DNA of 64,000 nt from Malurus cyaneus samueli. Its lineage: Eukaryota; Chordata; Aves; Passeriformes; Maluridae. Shown one piece after another: positions 26,659 through 40,500 of this stretch (its first letter is position 1; each line of letters opens with the position of its first letter). The notes below the pieces were generated by a model, which had not been told where the DNA came from, did no database searches, and saw only the letters and a list, made by a program, of their open reading frames with translations. The stretch lies in contig CM019214.1 in assembly GCA_009741485.1 (NCBI GenBank), positions 2,860,004 to 2,924,003 on the forward strand. The letters are read 5' to 3'. Position numbers and translations under genes: made by a program.

Positions 26659-29600
26659 GCCACACGCTGTTATTAGATGGACAATAGTTTTTTCCTGTAT
26701 AAACCAGTGCTGTAGCCTCTCTGTGTGCAGGCACCAGAATATTGCATATTTAGCAATAAACTGTTCTAATCTTTTAAAGATGCTTTGTTCTAGTGCAAAG
26801 ATAAACCTCCCGAAATTCTAAAGTCAGAAGGACACTGCTGTGAAAACCTTTTTGTTGTGCTCATTTTTATGTTGCTCCATATTGTATGGGGATCCAATTA
26901 GTAAAAAAGTTATCCCTTATAGCTGGATATGTGGTAGCACATTTTTAGGAAGCATCAAATCCCTACAGTGGTAATAATGCAGTCAGCTGTTGTACAAGGA
27001 ATAATTTTAGAGAAGAATAATAATAACATTTAAAATTTTACCGTTTAATGAAATGCAAATCAAATAGTTGTTAGTTAATGGTATTTGCATCCCTAATTTT
27101 GTAACAGTGGTTGGAAAATGCCTATGTGCTAAGATACTTGCAGTGTATTCTAGTTAACTTGTGATAATTGGAGCAGAAATGTGGTACTTTGAGGAAGAAG
27201 TTAAACATTTATTGGACCCGAGGAGGTTTCTCTTTCCTGAGGTACTCTGCTAACTGGAGTAAATGCAAAGAATGAGGAGAATGACTGTGAGAGTACAGAA
27301 AATGCAAAGCAGAGTAGAAATAAAAGTAGCTGTTGAGGGATTTTCCTTTATTAGCTAGCCAGAGGGAATTTCTGGGGAAAGGAGAAGTTATCGAGCTTCT
27401 TGGGTCAGGGCCATGTCTTCTTGTGTGTTACATTGTTCAGGCTCTTGCATTTGGGACCCTGAATAAAACCAGACTGGCTAGATTCTTAAAAATTGTAGGC
27501 CTGGATCATAAAAATATATCATTGCATGTACCAGTGTCGCTTTTACCTCTTGCTTTTTGCAAAGCTTTGATGTACATTCCTGTCATCAAAGCTGCTCCAA
27601 AAATCGTAAGAGCATAGACTTAAGTAGGAAACAATTGAGACAATAATGGTATTTCCTCTTGAAATTTTAGGGCCGTATTTCATCCAGTGTTTATAGTCTT
27701 ATAATCTTTATAATGCTTGGACAGCTTTTTGGACAACTTCTTGTTTTGGTTCAGATAAATTAGAAATATCTCAAGATGTCTTTCCTGTTGGGCTGAACTT
27801 CTAACCCTGAGCTGAAAAAATCCATCATTTTATACATTTTATTGGGAAAGTGAATGCACACTTTCTCATCCTGTCCTCACTGGGGCTATCCTAGATCCCT
27901 GCAGTTGGGTGTTGTGTTTATCATAAATAAGTGAATGTGTTCTTTTGATTTGCTTCATTTGAGGGATTCCTGATATTTAATAATGCTGTGAGTTGTTTAG
28001 CTCCTTTCCCACTATGAAAGAGATTTCTGCAGCCGTTTTCAGCAACACAAACTTTTCAGCTCACTTCAGCATTTCTCATGTGCAAAGGCCACAGCTGTAG
28101 CTGAACAATGCATTCGTTGTAATCCAATAATAAAAGTCCTAAATATAACAATAATTACAACCCCTTAGACTGAGAACAATATTGATAATCAGGGATACTA
28201 ATCCTTGAATGCCATGGAAATAGAGCTCCACACTGGTTGTTGCAGTGTTATCCATGTTTTAAGATTTTAAATACTTTGCAAAACTCGTGTGTGCCTGTGT
28301 AAAGATTTGGCTTTGCTATACAGATGGGAATAATGGAAGCAAAAATTGCATTTATCAACAGCTAAACAGAATGCTCTGGATATTATTCTTGTATTTAACA
28401 AGTCTAGCTTGCCATAATAAGCACTGATTATTAGCAGTCTAACTGATTTTATTAGAATAAGCCCTATTGGATACAGCACCCAGTTTGGTCTTATGTGTCT
28501 TTAAGTTGTGCTTATAATTAGTCTACGTGTGTGTTTTTGTTTTCTCTGTCTCCTTCTTTAATTTTCTTTTTTCAATAAAACACTTTTAAAATTTGCTCAG
28601 TATGAATTTCTTTGTAAAGTAGCACTTTTGATGAGCCATGTATGATCAACGCAATTTTGATGTTTCTATAATTTTCTGATGAACAAAAGTGCCACGCATT
28701 GCCAAGATGTTCATGCAATTAATATATGCAGGTCTCATAAGAATTTGCAATCCCAAAAAAAAAGTGTATCTGTAGGCACAGAAATAGCAAATCCTTCAGA
28801 GCTGGATTCCTTGAGCAGGATTTAATTTTTAATTGCAGAATTCATAGTAACTTGAGACAGTATATCTTTCATCTCAGATTTCTGTTTTGATCCATAATTA
28901 CACTCTTTGACACCCGGGTTCTTGCCCTGTGTAATGCCATCTCCATGTTTGCTTGTGGCTTTTTCTTTAAACAACCACAGATTCTTCTCCTGGTAAGGAC
29001 GTTAAAAAGAATAAGTCAAGATCTAAAATATATTTCTATTTCAATTCTTTATTTTGTGTATCTCTTCATGAGCCCTGTGCATCCTTATTTACCTCATGGC
29101 TGTACACAGTACCTCTGGTCTTGATATTTGTAATACCTTTGAGAAAGGCTGAACTTGGATGGTGTTGCTGCTTCTCATATTTACATCTTTTCTTTTTGAG
29201 TTCTTCATTTTACAGACTTAACACAATTTTCTGTATATACTATAAATCTGGTGGATAGAAAGTGGGTTTTAAATTGTGTTTCTCTTTCATTACCTAAAAT
29301 AGTAGTTTTTAGTTAGCAGTACCTTTTAGCTAATGTTTTGACTGAACATTCTGAGGTTCCTAGTAAAAAATACATCTAAACTAAATTACACATAGAAAAC
29401 ATGTAATCTTATACTATATTCTATGAATATGCATGTTATGCTTGAAGGAATAATTATTTGGATGTTCTCAGTAATTCTTAATGTTTCTCCTTAATGCTTT
29501 TGGAATTTCTTTTTCTCTGCTATAGTCAGGGAGAGAGGGAGAAGGGAGTGAGAGACAGAATAATTCTATAGAGTGAAGGATAGATATGTTTTGCAGTTAG

Positions 29601-29980
29601 AGAGCTTGCACCTGAAATGACACATAAACAGTAATTGTCCAGCTCTTTTGCAAATACTGCTGTAATCCAGGCATTTGGCGGTTCTTTTTCATTAATCCAA
29701 TACCATTCCTTAATCTGCCTGCAATTAATCTGTTGTGGATTTTTTTTTTCCAGTTTCAAATACATCATAATGTTTCCTCAGTCTGCATCCAGTGGTCCAT
29801 TGAAAATCCTCCCTGCAGTGCTCTGGGATGGGGCATTACTTTTTTGCTGTCCTGTTCACAGTAGGCGTTTGCCATCCACTGCACTTCAATTTCTTCTGTT
29901 CTTTGCAGTGTCTTCTGGCATTAATAGCTGTGACATTTGTCACACATGAAGCCCAGGAGGTGCTGAGGACCCACAAGCAG

Positions 29981-30025
29981 TGAGCATCCCTTGTGTGAGC
30001 ATCCCTTGTGTGAGCATCCCTTACG
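29981..30025. repeat. Three tandem 15-bp units
   Basis: TGAGCATCCCTTGTG is repeated at 29981, 29996 and 30011, the last unit with two changes. It is a small intronic minisatellite. Confidence 0.85.
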
Positions 30026-30265
30026 TGGCAGAGGAAAATGATTTCCTCTCCAGTGGGGAGATTTCTGGCTTGGCTTGCTCCTGGTTTCTGTGGTGGCATT
30101 ACGACTGAGGGACATGGAGAGTTCCAAATGCCCATCTCCCATTTGGGGATGGGCATTTTTCCTTTTCCAAAAGTGTCCTAGGTTAGCTGAGTATTGTATT
30201 CCTATCATCTGCTTATGTCAGAGGAAAGTTAAACAACCCTTCTATAACTATACATTAGTCGAGAC

Positions 30266-30795
30266 TGCTCTGGTTTGTTTGGTGATGTTCCTCCCTTCAA
30301 GGACAATGGGAGGGAAAGGGACAAGACACACACGTTTTTGTTTTTTTTTTTTCTCTCGGGAGGCTCTCTCGGGATCAGTGGTGGAAAAGGAGCTGCCTGC
30401 TCTCTGGGACTGCTCCTTTTTCTCCCTTTCTTTGGACTTGTTTTTCCTTGATTTTTTTTTTTCTTCATCATCTGAGAATGGAGGATTCTCGTGGCACGAG
30501 AGGCGAGAAAGATCCTTCAGTGAACCACTGGAGAGAGACTCTGTCCAACCCCTCTGGGGGCCCCGGAGGGGAAGCTACTCCCAGGAGGGAAGAGAAAGGC
30601 TTTGGGACCTAACAGCTGATTCCACAGGTTTTTTTATTTTTATAATTTTAATAATAGGGTTTTTTTTCCTTTTCTTTTCACTTTCCTCTCTGTGGAAAAG
30701 TTTGTCTCCAGGACCGGGTGGGGAAAGAGAGAGAGGAGAGAGTTTGCTGGAACTTGGAGTGTTTTGCTCCCATTAAATTCATTCAAACCAGAACA
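30266..30795 (+). mobile_element. Solo-LTR-like element of about 530 bp
   Basis: The segment starts TGCTCTGGTTTG and ends CAAACCAGAACA, an inverted terminal repeat of 12 bases with one mismatch that begins TG and ends CA, as LTRs do. ATTAAA near 30774 is a possible polyadenylation signal in the + orientation. The interior is purine/pyrimidine-rich and more GC-rich than its surroundings. I could not find a clean target-site duplication, so this is less certain than the LTR at 49040. A 233-codon open frame crosses it but resembles no known protein. Confidence 0.5.
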
Positions 30796-33593
30796 AGAAG
30801 AAAAACTGGCCTTTTCTAGTCTTGCCTCTTGTGCTCTGGGGTGAAAACGTGAGTGGGGATATTTGCAAGCTGTGGCCAGGAGCAGCTCTGTGGTGGAGGT
30901 AGAAGGGAAGGAGTGCTTTTATATTTGGTTGCTTTGCTCTTGGGCATAACTACAGCTTGTATTTTTGTGCAATTAAAGTGAATAGACCAGTAGCCTGTCT
31001 ATCACTCCTGGATTAGTAAAGCCTTGGTGCAAATGGATATGTCATAGCACAGTGTTTTATCAGGAACTCTGCTAAACATTCCAGTTTGAAACATAAGTAG
31101 ACTGATGTGCAGTTTCAAGGGTGGTCGGTCCTTAAGAATATTTGACTTAATGCATATTTATTGGTGAGCAGGGATGAAACAACTGTACCTTTTGAGAGGT
31201 CACTTCCATCATGCTAGTTTGGGTAAAAATGGTGCAAATAATAGTTTGCTATATGAAAAGGCATTGGATAGTGCTACATAAATGCACGCCCAGTTTATAT
31301 TAAATTCTAGCTTACTTTTCTTTTTCAAGACTTGGTTAATTCTGTGCTGCAGGCCATTGCTTGAATTTGTACTTGTTAAGGTATAAAAGCTGATGGAGTT
31401 CAGGTACTCTTTTTTTTTTGTTCAGATTGAAAGATGAATTTGTTTGCCTTATAGTTAAAGAAAAAAGAAAAGCTCTAGACATGTGATTTTGGTTTTTTTT
31501 TTTTGTTTTTTTTTTAGGAAAGATGTGTGTCTTTCACTCCCATGCAGAATTATTCCATGTATTGTTTGTATGTTACGGCTTTTCATTAAATTCTGTGTTT
31601 ACAGAATAAGGATTTGCTCAGGGAATTTGTCAGTTTGCAGCTGATGTAATAGAAAAATATACTCCCTTGTCAAAGTTTCATGTATGATAGTTAAACCTGT
31701 AATGCTCATCATCTTTTCCTTTACTCCAAAATGAAAAGACAGCTTATAAGGACACCAGGTCTGTTATTTCCACTGTAATTTTCCAACCCTGAAGAAAAAT
31801 TCTTTTACCACCAATTTGGGGAAGAATAGCTGCCTCTGTTTTTAGAACTGTATCTTCTCATTGTATCTGAGCAGCTGATTTTTAATTCAGATCTAGCCAT
31901 AGAAAAAGCCTATTTTAATATTTTTTTAGTCTCTTAGAGGTGGGAGAAAAGACTGAACTGCTTGCAGAGGAGGAGCAGACTGAGATCAGAACCTCAGAAT
32001 ATATTTCATGGAGTGGCTCATTTGAGTTTGAATTACCACGGATGTACATATGTTGTTGTGGCACTGAATTACAGGGCAGTTTGTTGGTTAACTTCTTTCA
32101 AAAGGTGACCTGGTGCACAAATCAAAATAAGATAATACTTCAGAATGATTGTGAAGTTATTAGTTAGGGGACTGTGAGCATGGGAGATTTCCTTGGAGGG
32201 TCATGCTGGATCTTGCAGTCTTATTCCAGAAAATCATGAGAAAAAAAAAAATGAAATGAAACATTTCTTTATCAGTTTCTACAGTGCTGTTTTAATAAAA
32301 CAAATTAATTACATAGCAATCAGATTTGCATCTGTGAATTGTTAAAAATTGTTAATGATTTGGTGAATTTAATGATTTAATGAATTTAATGAATTTGATG
32401 AATTTAAGATTTAATGATCTGAGTAGGCCCATGCAAGGTTGAATTCAGTAATGGAGTAGGGAAAAAAAAACCCAGCTCTAGTATGTTTTAGTTGCAAGAG
32501 AGGCTTTTCTGGAGAAGATCTTGTTTGTTTTTTTTTTTAATGTTTAAAGCATTGACTCTTCAGCACAGTTTCTGTTGGAGGAACTTTCTTTACTTTTTTT
32601 GCTGGTTTTTGCTTGTTTAATCTCACAGGTGAGGTAGAGCTTGCTTTAGACTTAATGTAAAGAGTTGTTATTTTTCTGTCAATGCACAGAATGATCCATC
32701 TGTGTACAGGTATACACCAGCTTACAAAAATGGGCAATGCATTAACATCTTAAATGCTCTTGTAGGTGTTATCAAACGAGTCAGGTAATGAGTGTGTAAT
32801 GGGATCTGGACAACAGATAGGAGTCCTTGAGTAGTTAGCATCCTTGGGGGTCTGTGTTATTGTGAAACTCAAGAGAAGGAATCTTGTCATAGTGTATAGT
32901 TTACTTTAAAGAGTAGGTTTAAAAGGAAGAGGACTATCATCTTACAGTTTAAAGGACTAGTGTCATACTTCAGCTCACTTACTACTAGAACACCTGTGCC
33001 TTTACATTTACTCAAAAAATCTTGCACTTATTTTGGGTGAGGAGCAGAGTTGTTGAATATAAGACTGTTTCTTCTGTACTGACATCACAAAACCTGGTTT
33101 TGATACACTACACATCCAGAACATAATCATGAACCTGGCCTTTGACTGAGGCCATTTCTTGAATCATTCAGGAGTGCAGGATTCTTGACAACCTTAATCT
33201 CACCCATGGCCAGGAACAGGAATGTATCAAACTGAGTTATTTGCCAGAATTCCTGTGGTACGTGGGTTGGGTGACATCCTCTCATATGACAGCATCTGGG
33301 GGAAGAATTAGAGCAGACCTTGACAGCTAGAAAAATTGCTTACTACACTGAGGTTGAGTGGATGCTGGACTTGCAGGAAATTAGGAAAAAACCAGTGCTC
33401 TTCAGAAGTTATTTTCATTTAGCTTCCTCTCCAGGCACCTGATGTTTTTTGGTACATCTTGTCCTTTCCCAAGTTAATGGCATCATCATCTGGGAACGCT
33501 CATTCCCTGCAGTTCCCCTGTTGATTTGAAGGTAGCAGTGGCTGTTGTGGCTCTGGGGGCAAAAGGTGTGTGAGAGAAATGCTGGCCTTTTTG

Positions 33594-33634
33594 TATTATT
33601 ATTATTATCATCATCATTATCATCATCATGATCT
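33594..33634. repeat. ATT/ATC trinucleotide microsatellite
   Basis: TATTATTATTATTATC passes into CATCAT units. It is a short imperfect trinucleotide array in intron 1. Confidence 0.8.
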
Positions 33635-34140
33635 GTGCACAGTTTTGTTTACAAAAAGAAGAGCTGTTCTTTAATTTAGAAACAAAATGACAGAAATAAA
33701 TTACTTTAAAAGGATGTTTAGGGAATAAGGAGAAGTATTTGTGGCAAGCTATTAAGCAAATGTCATCCAGTATATGGTTAAATTATTTTGTTCTTTTCCT
33801 GGTTGAAGTTTTTACAAAATTGGTGAGTCAAACAATTGTCAGTAATACTTTTGTTGTCTTGAACTTTTTTCTTGCCCTATGGGAGCTGCATGCATCCATC
33901 TAGATTATGTCTAAATGGCAAAAAATACTTAGGTAGCAGGAGGAAGACAAGTAATGCCTTTACTTAGAATTATTGTCAGTAACTGTTTATTAGGTGCATC
34001 TGTCATGTCTTATTCTGGATTTATGTTGCTAGTGCCTTCACTGGTAATTCATTTTTATGATACCTGATGACGTTGATTATTTTAACGTTGTTACTCACAT
34101 TCAGCGGCCTATGTAAGCAATGTGGGACTAAAGTTCAGGA

Positions 34141-35454
34141 ATAGCAGAAGTACACTGAACCCCTCATCCAGATCATCAATAAAAATTTTAAAAAGGACTG
34201 GCCTGAACACTGAGCCCTGGGGAACATCATTTGGCCACCAGCTGGATTAACCCCACTCCCAGCACTCTCTGGATCCAGCCATCCACTGGATTAACTCCAC
34301 TCCCAGCACTCTCTGGATCCAGCCATCCACTGGATTAACTCCACTCCCAGCACTCTCTGGATCCAGCCATCCACTGGATTAACTCCACTATCATCCACTG
34401 GATTAACTCCACTCCCCAGCACTCTCTGGATCCAGCCATCCACTGGATTAACTCCACTCCCAGCACTCTCTGGATCCAGCCATCCAGCCAGTTTTACCCA
34501 GCCAAGAGCACACCCACCCAAGCCATCAACAGCCAGTTTCTCCAGGACAGTGCTGTGGGAAACGATGTCTAAAGTTTTACTGAAGTCTATGTAGACAATA
34601 CCACAGCTTTTCCCTCATTTACTGAGGGAGCTCACTCTGTCATAGAAGGAACTCAAATTGGTCAAGCAGAACCTACCTTTTCCAAATCCATGCTGGCTGT
34701 GCCTCATGCCCCAGTTATCCTGTCTGTGCTGTATGATTCCATTCAAGAAGAGCTGCTCCGTGACCTTTCCTGAGTTCAGACTGACAGGCCTGTGGTTATC
34801 CAGATCCTCCTTGCAGTACTTCTTGTAGATGGACATCACATGTACTGACCTCCAGTCAAGTGGGACCTCTCCAGGTAGCCAGGACTGCTGGTAAATGATG
34901 GAAGGTAGCTCAGTGAGCACTTCCACCAGCTCTCTCAGTACCCTTGGGTGGATCCCATCCAGCTCCACACACTTGTGTGTGTCTCAGCAGTGTAACAGGT
35001 CACTGACCATTTCCCCTTGGATCATGGATGTTTCATTCTGCTCCCCATCCCTGTCTTGTAGCTCAGGGGGCTGGCTCCCTAGAGAACAACTGGTCTTGTT
35101 CTGTAAGGCTGAGGCAAAGAAGACATTAAGTGCCTTAGTCTTTTCTTCATCCTTTGCCACTGTGTTTCCCCCCAGATCCAGTAAAGGCTGAAGATTCTCT
35201 GTGGCTCTCCTTTGGTTGCTAATGTGTTTATAGAAACGTTTTTCTTTTATGGTACTGGCTAAATGAAGTACTAGCTGGGCTTTGGCCTTTCTGATTTTCT
35301 CCCTGCGTAACCTCATGCCATCTCTATAGCCCTCCTGAGTTTCCTGCTTGCTCTGCAAATGATCATAAAAACTCTTTTTTTCCTGAGTTCTAGTCAAAGC
35401 TCTCTGTTCAGCCAGGCTGGTCTTCCCCAACAGCTCAATTTTCACCCTATCCCA
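34141..35454 (-). mobile_element. CR1 LINE ORF2 (reverse transcriptase) fragment, broken
   Basis: On the minus strand two open segments (35445-34984 and 34968-34615) match the linker and N-terminal reverse-transcriptase part of avian CR1 ORF2. Recognisable stretches include KIELLGKTSLAEQR, NQRRATENLQPLLD, DGIHPRVLREL and SIIYQQSWLPGEVPLDWR. A stop/frameshift separates them near 34980. Further along come WVKLAGW and, after the minisatellite at 34238-34483, the decayed IFIDDLDEG motif near 34160. The endonuclease at the 5' side and the C-terminus/3' UTR are both missing. Most CR1 copies keep the 3' end, so a later deletion is likely. It cannot make a functional protein. Confidence 0.88.
34238..34483. 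repeat. 44-bp minisatellite inside the CR1 fragment, six units
   Basis: Units start at 34238, 34283, 34327, 34371, 34395 and 34440 with CCACTGGATTAACTCCACT. The fourth is cut to 24 bp. The array arose from CR1 coding sequence, since the unit encodes the WLDPESAG/GWIQRVLG-like stretch on the minus strand. It therefore formed after insertion. Confidence 0.9.
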
Positions 35455-35535
35455 GAACCACAGAATACTCTGAGCTGTAAGGGATCCACAAGGATTATCG
35501 AGTCCAGCTCTTTATAAAATGGTCTGCACAGCATT
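35455..35535 (-). mobile_element. CR1 3'-end fragment abutting the larger CR1
   Basis: The sequence ACAGAATACTCTGAGCTG, then the GGATCCACAAGGATTATCGA stretch, is the reverse complement of the avian CR1 3' terminus. It begins where the coding-type CR1 sequence stops, so a second, short 5'-truncated CR1 probably inserted in or beside the first. Confidence 0.65.
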
Positions 35536-37257
35536 CAATTCCCCAGTTTTGGTGTATGTTTGCATCATGGTCTGGCTTGGCTCAGCTCATCTGGGCAGCT
35601 GCTTATGGAGAGGGCCTCTCCTGCCCTTTTAAGATTTCTTTGCTGAAGAACGACTTGAGCAACTACTTGATTAGAAAAGGCAATTAAATGAAGGCATCAC
35701 TTCAAGTGCTTAATTAACCTAAACCTTTAGGTGGCTTTGTTTTGGAGGCAGAAAATCAGGCAGCAGGTTCTGGAAGGACATAGCTGAAGTCTGCTGGAAC
35801 TGGGGCCCTTCTTCTGTATCTGGACACTGGAATATTTGTTTTATAGGATGTTTGTCTGTGGTTTATTTTCAGTGAGTGAATTCCCAGAGGTTAAAGCCCT
35901 GTGAATACTGTGCTGGTGTAGCAAGGACAAAGTGTGGGTGACTTGCCCAAGAGTTGAGGCAGGAATGACAGGCTGGCCTGGTACAGGACATCCCTGCCTA
36001 CAACACCAACATGTTCCTTGTGTGAGTCTCTTTTGAGGAGTTGCCACACCCTAAAAGGCCAAATGAGAATGAGAACCAAAAATGCAACAAAACCAGTTTC
36101 TGAGAACCTTTATGTTCTATATCGGGGCTCTTACAAGATAACTGGGGCTCAGCAGTCAGCTCAATCTTTTATCTTCCACATATCTTCAGATTTTCCAGAC
36201 ATTTTGATTAGCAAGTAAGAATGTTCTTGCGTCCTTTCAGCCCAATCAGCAAATATCTTTTCACTGTTAGGGATTGTTTGAAGACACCTATCAGAAAGGT
36301 TGTATCTCTCAAGAATCAGCAAAATTAATGCACTCAGAGTTTTGTTGAGTCCTGTTGCTCAGTAGCAGTCATGTTGATCCACTGGAAGGCATTCAGATAC
36401 AAATGTTCAATGGACCACCAAATAGCCAAGAGTTTTACTCATCCCCTGGTACACGAGTGCACACTCTGCACATTCTGCAGAGCTTCCCTCTATTGACCTC
36501 TCTTAGGCAAAGAGTCATGGGCAAGAAATGCATGATGGATTTGATCACATTCTGCAGGATTCTGCTCCAGGTACAAACACATGGTCAGCTGCCATGCCAT
36601 TGACTTATCAAACTGAAAAGGTGCCCCCCAAAGCAGGACCTGCTCCTGTCCAGCCTTGCATTCAGCCATGTCCTGAGCAAATGTGCTCCATGACCTGTAT
36701 TTTTTGGCATGATTGGCCTGTTTCTGCTCCCCAATTGCTCTGTTCTGAGAAGTGCACCCAGGTCTTGATTTGAGTGGCTTTTCATGCTCAGAAAGCATTT
36801 GTGTGCTGGCTCCTTACAGCTTCTGTTTGTGATACATTGAGCTGGATCTGCTGCTACAGTTGGGACCCGTTTTTTGCATTTTTGCCTGGTTCTCTAGAGC
36901 TCTTTGCAGCTTGTTTTAGGGGTTGGCATGACCTGTGAACTTCCAGGTGACTCAGCAATATGTGAGTGATCTTGGATTAGGATAGATGCTGTGGTGTGGC
37001 ACTGCTGTTTTGTGTTTGACTTCATGTTCCACTGTTCCCTCTTTTCCTTTCCCCTTCCAGATGTGATGGAGGCCTCCCTAACGTACCTGTTTATTAGGGG
37101 CTGCCAGATTGACATTCATGCACAGTAAACTACAAGAATTCAGGGCTTTGTTTGGGGTTGAGGAGCAGTTGATATTGTCCACAGGTGAAAAAACCACAGA
37201 CTGCCATAGCTCTCCAAATCTAAAGGTTTCTCGGTAACATAAAGTTTTAAATGCTAA

Positions 37258-37584
<327 letters not shown>

Positions 37585-40500
37585 TGAACAGTGTGTGTAT
37601 ATTCACATTTCGGGTATTCAAATTGTTTTTCTTGAAGACTATCTAAGCAGCTGAATGAACTCTTGATTTGTAATGTATGAACAGTTTAGCATTTTAAACC
37701 AGGGGTAAGATAAAGAGAAAAATGTGTTGATAAAATTATGTTTGTTAAATAAACTGGTGTCAGATTTAGGATTTGCATAGCTGTCTTTATAAAATATAAG
37801 TTTATCTGAAGTCACAAAGAAATTAGACAGGGTTTGGTTTGGAATGTAAAATAGTTAAGTGTGCGAATGGAGTAATTGTGTGTTGGTTGCCCTTTACAAA
37901 CAAAATATTCTGGAATTAACCATGTCATTCTTCACTGATCCTTTCATGCAAATTACATTTTAGATGTTTTTTGAGCCTGATGAAACACAGCTGCTGGTAT
38001 TTCACAGTAGAGATTATTAAATAATTATCTTATGTGTAAATCATACAAAAATTCTAGATGGAGCATATGGAAGGATTTTGGTAATGGTCTTTTCAGTCAG
38101 GTCATGTCGTGCATAACGAGGATTATCTGCTCAGTGAGGGGTGTGGTGCTGACTTCACCCTTCTTATGAACTTCCAGTGTGTGTCTGTGAAGATTAGTGA
38201 TAGATTGGGCACACTGCATTCTCTGCTGTAGAAAGGATTGTGAATAGCTCTGTTAAGAAGCACTTCACTGCCTAAAGTGGTGTTTTGTGGATTTTTAGTA
38301 CATGCTATTTTTTCCAAGCCTCAGAAGGAGCTTTTAAGAAAGCTGAATCCTGGTAGAGGCAATCAAAGACAGAAGCTGAAAAGGCTCTTCAGAAAGACTT
38401 GTTGGTTCTCCATATGCAGCAGCTTTTCTGAATACCCTGTTGTTGCTTTTTGGGGTGATGGGAAATGTAATGAAAAGGAGAGAGTAAAAAAAAAAATAAA
38501 ACATACCAAAAAAAGTAAAAAAAAAAAAGGAGAAAGCTTTTTCATGCAGGAAAATATTTTATTTTAAACACAGATTTAAACTGTAGAATACTGTTTCTAA
38601 TAACATTGCAGTGTGACTCAGTGCAGTGAGTTAACTCATCTATTTGATTTTTAAATAATGAAGTTGCAATCTTAAAATGTTGCTGGTATAGAAGGGAACA
38701 TAAAGAGAGTTATTCACAAAATACTTTTCTTATCAGACAGTGCAAAAGAAAACATGAAAGTAAATACTTTAGTTAACTGAGAAAGATGAGTTCTAAGTTA
38801 GGGTGAATACCAATGATTGTGTTTCCCAGTCACACAGAGAAATAGATTGTGGCTCTGAAAAATAAGTGCTTTTACAGAAAAATCTCCTTGTTTATTAGCT
38901 GAAATGTCTCTTCTCTTTGGTATGTAATTACAGATACTATCTTCAGACAAACAAACACAACTTGTCTTTGTAGCTCCCTTATCTTAGGCAAAAGTGTATG
39001 GAACTGAATATAAAATAAAGAATTTGTAGCAAAGGCTAACACTGCATTCTTAATATATGCAGCAAATCTCTGTCTTCCTGGTCCTTGTTGCCCATACAAT
39101 GTCTGCTTTTCTGAGTTTATCTTAAAATTGCTAAAACACAATGGCATGAGTTCATATCAGGGCTCCTAATTTAAGATGAGGATTTTGCCGTCTCACAATT
39201 GGCTCCTGATGGCTCCTTGGGGATACAGAATGTTATTGTTATATTGATTTTAGTGGACTTAATTTGAATTTATTGTTCACCAATCAGATAAACCTCTTAG
39301 AAAATTTAATTCAGAGGCAATTCTTTTGGCTGTGCTGGTCCCATACTTACAGGCTTTTCTTTTATTGCATCAGTGAGTATCTATCCTGGATAGGGCTTGC
39401 CTTTTCTCCTGATTTGACTCTAATATTAGCTGTATTGTTTAGGAGCACATTAAGCTTGTGACTCTCCAATGTTGGATAACTGCTAATTCAAATAGTCACT
39501 ATGCAAGTTGGTTTTTTAAAACATCTGATTTTCTGTTTCACTGGAGTCTGACAGAGGCTTCATGATAGAACTTAGCACGAGTTACAAATATATGAACCAA
39601 ATGAGTTAACATTTGTTTGGAGGCTGGAGATGATGGGCTTTGAATAGTAAAGTTCACTGTGCCTTGCAAGTTTAAGCCATGCTTGATTTAAAATTATTAA
39701 AAAACCAAAAAGATTGTTTCTTCTGCCTCCTCCCCCCCTTTCACTCTGAAACCTAAACAGTTTCTTGCATTGAGGGCAGCTGAGGGGACAGAACCCCTCT
39801 CACTGTTCTTACTCTACAAGGGAGAGTTTTCCAACACAGAGTTGCTGTCACTTGGGAAAGCATCTGCAATGTTGATTGCTGACGTGTTTTATTCCTGCCC
39901 CTTTCACCCAGTATTTTTGGGGGTAAAGCTCTGCTTGCAGTTTGTGGATATGGCAAATGGCAAACCAGCTGCTTTTATTGCATGCCTGTAGTTCACAGGG
40001 CTGCATTTTCTTAGTGGAGATGCTGAACAAGCATTTTCTGGCTGCTATGGAGAGAGCAAGGGACCCCAAAGTGGGGGCTATGGAACTATTTGTGCTGAAC
40101 AAACTGTAATAGCTGGGAGCCACTTATGATTGATAACACTATTTAAAGGATGTTCTTTATGGGTTTTTGACAGAAGGTGGGTGGGTGGCTGGCTATGGTC
40201 TCTCACATCATTCTGCTCCTGTCATAAGCACTTGTAACAAATGGATATTCCAGTGTTTGTGAGCTGATCAGAGGACAAATGGTGGCCTGTTCTATCCATC
40301 TTTAGTAGAGTCTCTCTTGGCTGCCAGCCTTGACAGCACTGCAGGCATTCAGGGGGTGAGATTCACAGCTTTTCTTTTCCTGTGGTGCTTCAGAGAAGGA
40401 AGAATAAAGTTTTTGCCCAGCTGCTGCTGCTGTTACAGGTCACTCTTGCTAATAATGGTGGGGATGTACATCCTGCATCCCATCACTGAAGCTGGACGTG

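Noticed and set aside
30075..30776. 233-codon + strand frame
   Set aside because: It runs across a low-complexity LTR-like element, with Phe- and Ser-rich composition from T runs. There is no domain or conserved motif.
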